Positions 34,330 through 42,867 of a DNA stretch of 64,000 nt are shown in pieces. The DNA lies in assembly GCF_004087835.1 (NCBI RefSeq), contig NZ_CP035119.1, forward strand, positions 2,294,001 through 2,358,000, in the 5' to 3' direction. The notes beneath the pieces are model-generated. The model worked only from the letters and a program-made list of their open reading frames with translations. It had not been told where the DNA came from and made no database searches. A program made the position numbers and the translations under genes. How positions within the stretch are numbered: the stretch's first letter is position 1; every line of letters starts with the position of its first letter. The stretch is from Halorussus pelagicus (GTDB taxonomy: Archaea; Halobacteriota; Halobacteria; Halobacteriales; Haladaptataceae).

Positions 34330-34599
34330 ATGAAGCGACTCATCATCCACGGGGACCCCGGCATCCGGAAGAACGCCGTCATCAACTACGACGGCAGCGA
34401 AGTCGTCTGTTTCGGCATCAGTCGGCAGGGCGACTGGCACGGCCCGGACGAACCGCAGTTGTGGTGCGTCATCGGCACCGAGGACGAGCGCGAGGACTTC
34501 GAGAAGCGCAACTACGTGCCCCACTGGCTCGACACCGAGTCCGTGGACGCCGACGCCATCGATATCATCAAACGCGCCGACGAAGTCGCTGTCTCGTAA
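34330..34599 (+). CDS. HAH_0734 family protein
   Basis: 89 residues, MKRLIIHGDPGIRKNAVINYDGSEVVCFG at the start, a conserved small haloarchaeal protein of unknown function (HAH_0734 type). Compact and acidic with a beta-rich start and helical end. Close to the preceding gene's stop (65 bases) but with its own GC-rich upstream DNA. Confidence 0.75.
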   Translation: MKRLIIHGDPGIRKNAVINYDGSEVVCFGISRQGDWHGPDEPQLWCVIGTEDEREDFEKRNYVPHWLDTESVDADAIDIIKRADEVAVS

Positions 34600-34685
34600 T
34601 CTCGCAACTCCGCCGTCGCTCCCCGCGTCGTTTTTCGAGTCCGCCGAATCCTTTCTTTGACTCCATCGAGCACCTCGACGCTCGC

Positions 34686-35981
34686 TCAGTCGTTCGCGGG
34701 CGCGGTGACGTGTTCGGGCGCGGGTTCCGTGCCGAACAGCACCGTGAACGTGGCCGCCGAGACGATGATGAATCCTGCCGCAGTCCAGAACGCGACGAGG
34801 ACCGAGGTGGCGTCCCAGATGGCTCCGACCAGCACCGGGCCGCCGACCTGTCCGACCTTCCACGCGATAGACCGGAGCGAGAGGCTCGACCCCACCGCGT
34901 CGAAATACTCGCCTTCCTCGACGAACAGCGACATGCTGGCGGGGAGTCGAATGCTGTCGCCGATGCCGAGGACGCCGTAGGCCGCGAACAGGACGAAGAA
35001 CGCCCCCGGAAGCGCCATCTGCTCGCCGAACGCCGCGAGCGTCACGCTCGGAACGCGCCCCTCCGCGAACCCAGCGAGGGGGATGAGCGCCACACCGACC
35101 GCGTAGACCAGCGCGCCCGCGAGGACGAACCGGTACTTCCGGCCGAACCGGTCGGTCAGGTCGCCGACCCACCCCTGCGTGAGTCCCTTCGTGAGTTTCC
35201 CTCCGGCCATGATGCCGCCGATGAGAAACGCGTTGATGCCGAACCCGGTCCGAGCGTAGATGGGCAGGAAGGTGATGACCGCCATCTTGCCGACGCTGAA
35301 CGACCCGCGGAAGAAGACGAGCGCCTGAATCGCCCGGCGGCCGAGCAGGTCCTTGATGGTCTCCATTCCGCTGGCCTCCTCGGGGTCGGCGCTCCCGCCG
35401 GGGTTGTCCCGGAGGAAGAGGTAGACCGAGACGAACGCGCCGATGGTGAACAGGCTCAACACGGCGTAGGTCATCTCGAAGCCGTAAACGAACAGCAACA
35501 GTCCGCCGAACACGTCGCCGAACAGGCTCGAAAACGCCCCGACCTGATTGTACGACCCTATCCACAGGCCGCGGGACTCGTCGGGACTAATCTCGCCGAC
35601 CACGGTGGTGCCAGTTAGCCAGAGGATGCTCGCGCCCAGCCCCTGCACCGCGCGGAGCAGAATGACGTGTTCGACGCCGGAGACGAACGTGAAGCCGACG
35701 AACACCGCGACGTTGAGCAGGAGACCGACCAGCAGGAACTTCTTGGCGTCCTTGAGGTCGATGTACCGCCCGAGCGGGAGGACGATTAGCAACTGGACCG
35801 CCGCGAACGCGGTGCCGAACAGTCCCTCGACCGTGCCCGACGTATTGAACATGTCGGCGTACAGCGCCAGCGCGATGAGAATCGTGGAGTAGGCCTGACT
35901 CCGGGCGAACGCGGTGCTGGCGAGCGCGACGAACTCGCGGTTTCCGAAGAGGCGGAGCGTGCCGCCGCTTGACTCGGACAC
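34686..35981 (-). CDS. Major facilitator superfamily transporter
   Basis: 431 residues from a GTG. About twelve transmembrane helices, with the usual loop motifs: PLGRYIDLKDAKKFLLVG between helices 2 and 3, and WVGDLTDRFGRKYRF between helices 8 and 9. Substrate unknown. A TATA-like TTTATTATC on the minus strand lies near 36012-36020, placing transcription about ten bases before the GTG, so this start is preferred to an upstream ATG. Confidence 0.82.
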   Translation of the reverse strand: MSESSGGTLRLFGNREFVALASTAFARSQAYSTILIALALYADMFNTSGTVEGLFGTAFAAVQLLIVLPLGRYIDLKDAKKFLLVGLLLNVAVFVGFTFVSGVEHVILLRAVQGLGASILWLTGTTVVGEISPDESRGLWIGSYNQVGAFSSLFGDVFGGLLLFVYGFEMTYAVLSLFTIGAFVSVYLFLRDNPGGSADPEEASGMETIKDLLGRRAIQALVFFRGSFSVGKMAVITFLPIYARTGFGINAFLIGGIMAGGKLTKGLTQGWVGDLTDRFGRKYRFVLAGALVYAVGVALIPLAGFAEGRVPSVTLAAFGEQMALPGAFFVLFAAYGVLGIGDSIRLPASMSLFVEEGEYFDAVGSSLSLRSIAWKVGQVGGPVLVGAIWDATSVLVAFWTAAGFIIVSAATFTVLFGTEPAPEHVTAPAND

Positions 35982-36098
35982 TGTTACGAACCGAAATAGC
36001 AGATGGGTCGATAATAAATCCACGGCTCCCGGAAACTGTCGCACTGAGACGGCTTCGCATGGAGAACGAGTACAGCAGAAAACGTGGCGCTGAGGACT

Positions 36099-36689
36099 TT
36101 AGTCTCCTGTCGAGATGGTAGCGGTGTCCCCGACGAGGGCAAGCGTTGCTCGCGCTTGCGTCGGTCTCGTCCCGCGGTTCGGAACCCGGACCAACAGCAG
36201 GTGGAGCGGCGCGTTGTTGAGTCCGCTCTCGGACTCGTACTCGCTGAGTCGGAGTCGCAGAGTTTCGGTCCCGACGCCCTCGACTGACTCGACTACGAGT
36301 CGATTCTTCCCGGCCGAGACGCGGGCCGACACCGCGACGACGCTGTTTTCCTCGAAATCCGTCTCCGAGAGGAACGACCGACTCCGGTCCGACAGTCCCG
36401 ACTCGCGTAGCCGACTTCGCCAGTCGCCGTCGGTCAGCAAGGCGACCCGCGGCGGTTCACCCGACGAAAACGGATTTTTCGGGAGGTTCCACTGTCCGAC
36501 AGCGGCGTATGGCGTCTCGTTCACTGCCGGTGTCGTGACCGTCGTAGACGAGTCTTCCGTCGTCGGTGGTTCGTCCGTCGTTCGCTTCTCGGTCGTCTCG
36601 CTCGGGGTGTCGGTCTGCGACGAGCCGAGACACCCGGTGAGGCCGGTGAAGGCGGTGAGTGTACCGACGACGACGGTTCGGCGTTTCAT
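36099..36689 (-). CDS. Tat lipoprotein
   Basis: 196 residues. MKRRTVVVGTLTAFTGLTGCLGSS is a twin-arginine signal with a lipobox ending in Cys20, so the mature protein is anchored outside by lipid. A Thr/Ser/Glu-rich linker follows, then a globular part (YAAVGQWNLPKNPFSSGEPP...) of unknown family. Haloarchaeal lipoproteins of this type are often substrate-binding or cell-surface proteins; none is recognised here. Confidence 0.75.
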   Translation of the reverse strand: MKRRTVVVGTLTAFTGLTGCLGSSQTDTPSETTEKRTTDEPPTTEDSSTTVTTPAVNETPYAAVGQWNLPKNPFSSGEPPRVALLTDGDWRSRLRESGLSDRSRSFLSETDFEENSVVAVSARVSAGKNRLVVESVEGVGTETLRLRLSEYESESGLNNAPLHLLLVRVPNRGTRPTQARATLALVGDTATISTGD

Positions 36690-36924
36690 CTTTAAAGCCT
36701 CCAGCAAGTTACGTGAGGTCGGGGACGTGAAGTACGTTGCCGGAGTTGGAGGATTCGCTCGGGCACACGGTGTGGTTGTTCATGCCGTGATACTTAGACC
36801 TCTGGATGGCGTAGTTGATCGGAACTGGACGGACCGTCCCCTACCGAACTGACGGGACGCAGTCAACAAAAAATCCGGAAGTCGGACGAACTGTCTCGAC
36901 GGGACCGAGCGTCGGGCGCGACTC

Positions 36925-37359
36925 TCAGTCGTCGAGGTCTTCGACGGCGTCGGCGATGCGCTGAAGCTGTCGCGTTGCGTCGCGGACCTCGTCGCGGAGC
37001 TGTCGGACCTCGCGGACGAGTTCCTCGTCGCCGACGGACTCGCCCTCGCCGGGTCGGCCGCCGGGACCAGCGCCACCGGGACCTGCGCCGCCGGGTCCAC
37101 CGGGACCGCCGCCCATCATGCCGCTCATCATCTGTGCGAACGGGTTGCCGCCGCCACCGGGACCGCCGCCCATGCCGCCGGGACCGCCGCCCATCATCTC
37201 TTCCATCTTCTCGCGTCGCTCGTCGGCGTCGCCCTCTGCCTCGCCCTCTTCGGCGCGCTTCTCTCGAATCTCCTCGACGCGCTCTCGGAAGGACTTTTCC
37301 TCGCCCTCTCCGCCCTCGGACTCGTTAGGTGCGTTCTCGTTGGAATCGTCGTCTGCCAT
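36925..37359 (-). CDS. Gly/Met/Pro-rich protein with coiled coil
   Basis: 144 residues in three parts: an acidic N-terminus and charged helix (SFRERVEEIREKRAEE), a low-complexity middle of GGGPGGMGGGPGG and FAQMMSGMMGGG repeats (about residues 55-100), and a C-terminal coiled coil (DEELVREVRQLRDEVRDATRQLQRIADAVEDL). Family not recognised. The repeat segment is compositionally odd and may be an elastic linker or protein-binding scaffold. Cytosolic as no signal is present. Confidence 0.65.
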   Translation of the reverse strand: MADDDSNENAPNESEGGEGEEKSFRERVEEIREKRAEEGEAEGDADERREKMEEMMGGGPGGMGGGPGGGGNPFAQMMSGMMGGGPGGPGGAGPGGAGPGGRPGEGESVGDEELVREVRQLRDEVRDATRQLQRIADAVEDLDD

Positions 37360-37604
37360 GACTCGGCGTTCGGGACCGACGTGGAAAAGCGTGGTGTCTC
37401 GGGAAGCGCCCGAGTTAGCGAACACCGCGGGCGTTCGTCTGGGGATTCTTCACACGTCCCGCCTCGTTCTTCTGAGTTGACATGAATCGGCAATTTGGGT
37501 CGTCGCGGCTCCGGTATCCGTCGTTTCCGCCCCGCGACCGACCTACCAGAACGGCCACAGGCGTCTGACGCAACGTTTACTTGTTCGCGTGCAATTGTCC
37601 CCGT

Positions 37605-38597
37605 ATGACAAGCCTCGCGGAGGCCTACGAGGAGAACGTCGGCGAGGTCGGGAACGTCCGACTCCTCTACCTCGGGGTCGGTCTGTTCGCCGCCGGGGCG
37701 CTGCTCGTCGTACTCGGCATCCTCTTCGCCACGACGAGCCTTCACACCGTTTTCGGACTCGACCTGTTGGGTGCCCGCAAGGTCGCGGGCGTCCTCGCCG
37801 GACTCGGCGTCCCGGCTGTGTTCGTCGGCATCTTCAGCGTCCTGCCAGCCAGCGAGCGCGTCCGGGCCGCGGCCGCAATCGGTGCGGGCATCTCGATGCT
37901 CGGGGTCGCACTGTTCACCTACGCCTACCCGAAACACTGGGCGGGCTACAATCGACAGCTCACGCTCCCGGTCGTCGCCGTCTACTTCTTTGGCGCGCTC
38001 GTCACCTTCGGCTGTCTGTTCGTCGCCGTGGTCAACTTCAAGACGCGAAACGACCCCGGCGGCACCGTCACGCTCGAAGTCGCCCACGAGGGCGAGGTCC
38101 GGACCGTCGAGGTCCAGAAGGACGAACTGTCGGAGTTCGACGACATCGAGAATCTGAACGCGCTCCAGACCGAACTCGCGGACGCGGCCGCGGGCGACCC
38201 GGACAACGACCCCGAACCGATTCCGACCGACTCCGGGCGAGTCGCCGCCGACCCGGCCGACACCGGTCTCGGCGGCGTCGCATTCATGGGGAACATGCCG
38301 GACGGCGAGACCCCGACTCAGACGAACCACGCCGACCGGGACGCGTCGAACTTCGCTGCGTCCGGTCGCGGCGTGGCGACGAGCGACGGGGGCACCGCCA
38401 GCGACGATATCCAATCGCCGCTGGACGACGCCGACTCGCCGACCCAACCTCAACAGGGAACCACTGACGCCTACTGCGGCAACTGCCAGCACTTCCAGTA
38501 CGTCCGGACCAACGAGGGGATGCAACCCCACTGCGGTTTCTACGGTCGCACGATGAGCGACATGGACGCCTGCGAGGAGTGGGAACCGAACAGCTAG
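37605..38597 (+). CDS. Four-helix membrane protein with C-terminal Cys cluster (DUF7139-like)
   Basis: 330 residues. Four transmembrane helices lie in the first 150 residues, then a linker rich in Thr and Asp, and a C-terminal cluster of four cysteines (YCGNCQHF, PHCGFYG, DACEEW) in about 30 residues. The cluster resembles a zinc or iron-sulfur site. Start at the ATG giving MTSLAEAYEE. Its stop overlaps that of the next gene (tail-to-tail by 4 bases). Confidence 0.7.
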   Translation: MTSLAEAYEENVGEVGNVRLLYLGVGLFAAGALLVVLGILFATTSLHTVFGLDLLGARKVAGVLAGLGVPAVFVGIFSVLPASERVRAAAAIGAGISMLGVALFTYAYPKHWAGYNRQLTLPVVAVYFFGALVTFGCLFVAVVNFKTRNDPGGTVTLEVAHEGEVRTVEVQKDELSEFDDIENLNALQTELADAAAGDPDNDPEPIPTDSGRVAADPADTGLGGVAFMGNMPDGETPTQTNHADRDASNFAASGRGVATSDGGTASDDIQSPLDDADSPTQPQQGTTDAYCGNCQHFQYVRTNEGMQPHCGFYGRTMSDMDACEEWEPNS

Positions 38598-39061
38598 ACG
38601 CCTCGAAGCGTCTCTTTTACCGCGTCCCAGTGGCTTCCTTTCCAGAAGTGTTGCCCGCAGTCCGGACAGCGCAACGTTTCGGTCTCCGCGGGGTCAGGCG
38701 CGTACTCGGGCGTCGAGTCGGCTTGTGCGACGGCGACTAACTCGCCGTTACAGTTCGCACATCGCCTCGGGTCCGAGAGTTCGAGCGCGAACCCGGCGTC
38801 GGCCAGTTCCCCCAACTGGTCGGTCACGTCCTTCGACGTGAGGAGCAAGCCGCCCGCGCTCTCGGCCAGTTCGGCGTCGCGCGTCACGAGCAGGCGGTTC
38901 TCGTCGCGCGCAATTTCGAGTAGCTTCTCGTCGGTCTCCCGTCCCCTGTCGAGCGCGTAGGCCGCGTCGTAGCCGCACATCCGGAGATACGTCGTCAACT
39001 TGCCGAGCATGGCGTCGAGCAGAAGCGGCGTTTCCGAGGGTCCGCGGGGCGTTTCAGCCAT
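38594..39061 (-). CDS. Mut7-C RNase domain protein
   Basis: 155 residues. An N-terminal PIN-fold Mut7-C domain (LLLDAMLGKLTTYLRMCGYDAAYALDRGRETDEKLLEIARDEN) with the conserved Asp is followed by a zinc ribbon (CANCNGEL...CPDCGQHFWKGSHWD). Probably an RNase acting in RNA decay or quality control. It lies 2 bases after the PolX gene stop in the same operon. Confidence 0.88.
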   Translation of the reverse strand: MAETPRGPSETPLLLDAMLGKLTTYLRMCGYDAAYALDRGRETDEKLLEIARDENRLLVTRDAELAESAGGLLLTSKDVTDQLGELADAGFALELSDPRRCANCNGELVAVAQADSTPEYAPDPAETETLRCPDCGQHFWKGSHWDAVKETLRGV

Positions 39062-39063
39062 CG

Positions 39064-40803
39064 TCAGTGCAGAAATTCGCGCACGCCCTCGGCGTCCCGC
39101 GCGTTCAGAATATCGTCGGCCTGCGCCCACCCGCGCCGGGCGGTGTGGACGCCGTATCGGACGTTCGCGTACTCGGGTGGGGAGTGGGCGTCGGTGTCAA
39201 TGGCGATGGTCGCGCCCTCCTCGACGGCCTGCTTGACCGCGCTTCCCCAGAGGTCGAGGCGGTGAGGGTTGCTGTTGATTTCGAGCGCGGTGTCGTGGTC
39301 CACGGCGGCGCGGGCCACCGCGTCGATATCCAGTTCGAGACCGGGGCGCTTGTGTATCATCCGGCCGCTCGGATGACCAAGGATATCGACGCTCGGGTGT
39401 TCGATGGCCGCGACGAGGCGGTCGGTCCCGTCGCCTTCCAGTTTGCTGTGTGGCGACGCGACTACGCAGTCGAGGTCCGAAAGCAGGTCGTCGCCGACGC
39501 TGATTTGCCCGTCCTCGGCGATGTTGGTCTCGACGCCAGCGAACACCGTGACGGGGAGGTCGTCCTCGATGGCTCGAATCTCGGCCAGTTGCTCGCGTAA
39601 CTCCTCGTCATCCAGTCCGACGCCGCCGACCATCCCCGGCCCGGTCGCGTGGTCGGAGACGGCAATGTAGTCGTGACCGAACGCCGCGGCGGCCTCGGCC
39701 ATCTCCTCGATGGTGAATCCGCCGTCGGACCACTCGGTGTGGAGATGCAGGTCGCCCCGAATTTCGTCCACCTCCACGAGGTCCGGCAGGGCGTCGGCGG
39801 CCGCGGCGTCGATTTCCCCGCGGTCCTCGCGCATCTCCGGTTCGATGTAGGGCAGACCAAGCGCCTCGTACATCCCTTCCTCGGTCTCGCCAGCCACGCG
39901 CTCGCCCACACGCTGTCCGGCGTCTGCGTCTTCGACCTCGCTCACGTCGAAGACGCCGTACTCGTTGATCTTGAACTCGCGCTCGATGGCGTAGTTGCGC
40001 AGGCGGATGTTGTGTTCCTTGCTCCCGGTGAAATACTGGAGCGCGCTCCCGAACTCCTCGGGGTCCACGACGCGCAAATCTACGCGCTGGCCGTCCGAGC
40101 GCACGCTCGCTTTGTCCGTTCCGGCCTCGATGACTTCGTCGGTCTCCGTCCAGTCGGTGAACGCGTCGATGACCGCCTGTCGGTCCTCGCTCCCGACCAG
40201 CACGTCGATGTCGCCGATGGTCGGCTTCCAGCGGCGGAGCGACCCCGCGAGTTCGCACCGACCCGCCTCCGGAATCGCCTCGAAGAAGTCGAGGGCCGCC
40301 TCGCCAACAGGTCGGGCATCGCCGAGCAGTTCCCGGCCCTGCGACTGGCGGGCGAACTGGATGCCCTCCAAGATGTTCTGCTCGGTCTTCTCGCCGAACC
40401 CGGACACCTCCCGAATCTCGCCCTCGCGGGCCGCGTTTTCGAGGTCGTCCAAGTCCCGCACGTCCAGTGCCCGGTAGAGATCGCCGACCGTCTTCGGGCC
40501 GACGCCCTCGACGCTCGTGAGTTCAGCCATCTCGACCGGCATCTCCGCGCGCTTTTCCTCTAACTGCTCGAAGGTGCCGGTCTCGACGGTCTCCACGACT
40601 TTCTCCGAGATGGACTCGCCCACGTCCTGAATCCGCTGGACGGCTTCGGGTCCCTCGGCGGCCAGTTCCTCAATGTTCTCGGGGGAGTCCCGGATGCTCT
40701 CGGCGGCCCGCTCGTACACCTTCGGCTTGTAATCGACACCTTGGGCGGCCAGCAGGTCGGCGTACGCTTCGAGTACATCGGCGATTTCGGCGTTTCGTGA
40801 CAT
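39064..40803 (-). CDS. polX: DNA polymerase X with PHP domain
   Basis: 579 residues. Helix-hairpin-helix segments (ELTSVEGVGPKTVGDLY, then REVSGFGEKTEQNILEG) precede the nucleotidyltransferase site GDIDVLVGS (Asp-x-Asp). A PHP domain with DLHLHTEWSDG, DYIAVSDHA and further His/Asp motifs supplies the 3'-5' exonuclease or phosphatase. Repair polymerase for gap filling. Starts MSRNAEIADVLEAYADLLAAQG. Middle gene of a three-gene operon; 2-base gaps on both sides. Confidence 0.93.
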   Translation of the reverse strand: MSRNAEIADVLEAYADLLAAQGVDYKPKVYERAAESIRDSPENIEELAAEGPEAVQRIQDVGESISEKVVETVETGTFEQLEEKRAEMPVEMAELTSVEGVGPKTVGDLYRALDVRDLDDLENAAREGEIREVSGFGEKTEQNILEGIQFARQSQGRELLGDARPVGEAALDFFEAIPEAGRCELAGSLRRWKPTIGDIDVLVGSEDRQAVIDAFTDWTETDEVIEAGTDKASVRSDGQRVDLRVVDPEEFGSALQYFTGSKEHNIRLRNYAIEREFKINEYGVFDVSEVEDADAGQRVGERVAGETEEGMYEALGLPYIEPEMREDRGEIDAAAADALPDLVEVDEIRGDLHLHTEWSDGGFTIEEMAEAAAAFGHDYIAVSDHATGPGMVGGVGLDDEELREQLAEIRAIEDDLPVTVFAGVETNIAEDGQISVGDDLLSDLDCVVASPHSKLEGDGTDRLVAAIEHPSVDILGHPSGRMIHKRPGLELDIDAVARAAVDHDTALEINSNPHRLDLWGSAVKQAVEEGATIAIDTDAHSPPEYANVRYGVHTARRGWAQADDILNARDAEGVREFLH

Positions 40804-40805
40804 GG

Positions 40806-41243
40806 TTAGAATCGTCCGCGACTGCCCGCGTCGTCGCGCCCGAGCGCTTGCTTGAGAAACGACATCCAGCGCTTCTGGTCGGCGGCCTCCTTGGCTTGGC
40901 TCTCGCGTTCGAGGTCGGTCGGACCGAGGCTTTCGAGCGCGTTGAGCGCCCGGTCGATGCCGACGACGGCGGCCACGAGGTCCTCGCCCTCCTCGCGGGA
41001 GATGTCGCCCTCCTCCAGCAGTTGCCTGCGCTGAAGACGCTCGCGCCGGAGGTTCTTCTTGGCCTCGTCTACTCGGTCGCGCTCGCCCGCGGGAACCGTC
41101 TCCCGTCGCTTGATTTCGAAGACGAACTCCCGGAGGTCTATCTCCTCACCCTGCACGTCGATGGTCTCTGGGATGTCCGCGCCGACCGTCGCGCCCTCGC
41201 GCTCGACGCGTTCGAGCAGTTGCTTGCGCTCGTACTCCTTCAC
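40806..41243 (-). CDS. DUF5788 family protein
   Basis: 145 residues from a GTG. VKEYERKQLLERVEREGATVGADIPETIDVQGEEIDLREFV is the family start; the rest is predominantly charged helix with a central ERDRVDEAKKNLRRERLQRRQLLEEGDISREEGEDLVAAVVGIDRALNAL region. Function not known; placement directly before polX suggests a DNA-metabolism role, by context only. Confidence 0.72.
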   Translation of the reverse strand: MKEYERKQLLERVEREGATVGADIPETIDVQGEEIDLREFVFEIKRRETVPAGERDRVDEAKKNLRRERLQRRQLLEEGDISREEGEDLVAAVVGIDRALNALESLGPTDLERESQAKEAADQKRWMSFLKQALGRDDAGSRGRF

Positions 41244-41448
41244 GTCTCGTTCTCGGTGCGCCACCGCCAAAAATTCGCCGGGAGCGCGACCCGCCTGCTG
41301 GACCGCGCCCGAATCGCCTCGTCGCCCGCGTTGACGCCTCGTCACAGATACGGGCGACGACTGCCGGGGCATGCGCCCCAGAAATAATCGCCCGGCGGCG
41401 CTATGACTCCGTTCAAAGCATAGGTGCGTGGGGTGATTACGAAGGTGC

Positions 41449-42138
41449 ATGAAAAAGCCCGGAGAGGTGTTCGCGGACGCGAGCGTCTACGACCCCGGTA
41501 TCGAGGCCATCGTGCCGCGGTACGACGAACTCCACGACACCATCCTCAACGCACCGCCACACGACCGAAGCGACCCCGTGAACGTCCTCGAACTCGGCGC
41601 GGGGACCGGCGAACTCACGACCAAACTCCTGACTCGGTTCCCCGACAGCGAGGTGCTGGCGGTTGACCACAGCGACCAGATGCTCGACGAGGCCGAGCGG
41701 AAACTGGAGACGTTCGGCGACCGCGCGACCCTCCGGTCGGGCGCGTTCCCCGACGACTACCCGAACGCGGACGGTGAGTACGACCTCGTGGTCTCCTCGC
41801 TGGCGATTCACCACCTCGACGAGACCGGGAAGCAGGACCTCTTTGACGCCATCTACGAATCGCTCGCGCCCGGCGGATGGTTCATCAACGGCGACGTGGT
41901 TCGGTTCGACGCGCCCCACCTCGAAACGCTCTCGGAGGACATGATAGAGAACTGGGTCCGCTCGAAGGGATGGGACGAGTCGGCGTTCATGGACGAGTGG
42001 GAGGCCAGCGACGACTACGACGACCCCTCGACGCTGACCGACCAGTTGGTCTGGCTCAGGAACTCTGGCTTCGAGTCGGTTACGTCCATCTGGCAGTATT
42101 ACAACTTCGCGGTGTACGGCGGCGGCAAGGCCGAGTAG
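41449..42138 (+). CDS. Class I SAM-dependent methyltransferase
   Basis: 229 residues. VLELGAGTGELTTKLL is motif I, AVDHSDQML the acidic loop, and VVSSLAIHHLD motif IV. The type with IHHLDETGK and a closing YYNFAVYGGGKAE resembles Trm9/UbiE-like small-molecule methyltransferases. Substrate unknown. Its own promoter region of about 200 bases precedes it. Confidence 0.85.
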   Translation: MKKPGEVFADASVYDPGIEAIVPRYDELHDTILNAPPHDRSDPVNVLELGAGTGELTTKLLTRFPDSEVLAVDHSDQMLDEAERKLETFGDRATLRSGAFPDDYPNADGEYDLVVSSLAIHHLDETGKQDLFDAIYESLAPGGWFINGDVVRFDAPHLETLSEDMIENWVRSKGWDESAFMDEWEASDDYDDPSTLTDQLVWLRNSGFESVTSIWQYYNFAVYGGGKAE

Positions 42139-42149
42139 ACCCCTTGGGG

Positions 42150-42650
42150 TCACTCCCGACGGGCGACGAGCAAGGTCGCGCCGAACAGATAGAGGAAGAC
42201 GACACCGACCGGAATCGGCAGTCCGGGGAACCCGCGAGTCCAGAGCAACCACGTCGCAACCGAGAGGACGACGCCCGCGAGCACGAGCAGGCCACCCATC
42301 GCTCGCACCGGGTCGATGGTCGCCTCGACGCGCTCCTCGAACCGATAAAGCAGGACGCTCAGCGCCACGGCGGCGGCGACGACCGCCGCGCCGACCGTCC
42401 ACGCCTGATACGCGGCCGCTATCGACTGGCCCTCCTGAAGCGCGAGCGCGCTCAGCGGCGTCCGGACCGCGAGACCCTCCGAAATGGAGATGCCCGAGAC
42501 GTACCGAAGCTGAAAGAACGGAAAGCGGACGAACAGGACACTACCGACGCCCGAGAGCGTCGAGTAGGTGACGTTCCACGGGAGGAGCGCCGAGAGCCAC
42601 GCCGCGACCACGGCCAACTCGCCCGCGTACTCGGACCGAACCCATACCAT
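42150..42650 (-). CDS. DUF7549-like membrane protein
   Basis: 166 residues with four likely transmembrane helices (about 10-25, 80-97, 116-130 and 140-160). The start MVWVRSEYAGELAVVAAWLSALLPWNVTYSTL is the typical beginning of a haloarchaeal membrane protein family without known function. It converges with the methyltransferase and is divergent from the secretion genes. Confidence 0.65.
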   Translation of the reverse strand: MVWVRSEYAGELAVVAAWLSALLPWNVTYSTLSGVGSVLFVRFPFFQLRYVSGISISEGLAVRTPLSALALQEGQSIAAAYQAWTVGAAVVAAAVALSVLLYRFEERVEATIDPVRAMGGLLVLAGVVLSVATWLLWTRGFPGLPIPVGVVFLYLFGATLLVARRE

Positions 42651-42867
42651 GCGCGAGACACCGAAAGCCGGGGAGTAAAAGCTACCGGGACGCAGGAGTG
42701 TCAACTCGGTGATTTTCTGGAGCGAGTCGTCAGCAGGCCTCACCTGTCGGCCAATCGCGCCCTATCCGTAGCGCAACCCGTGATTTAAGTACCACCGCTG
42801 TGATGTGGCGCGTAAACCGTCCGCGGGCCACACGACTGTCGTCGCTGCCCGCGGTTTTCGACCCATC

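Noticed and set aside
36925-37359. Gly-Pro-Gly repeats considered as a CRISPR or tandem DNA repeat
   Set aside because: The repeats follow codon structure of a protein and have no uniform spacers; no CRISPR array was seen in the window.
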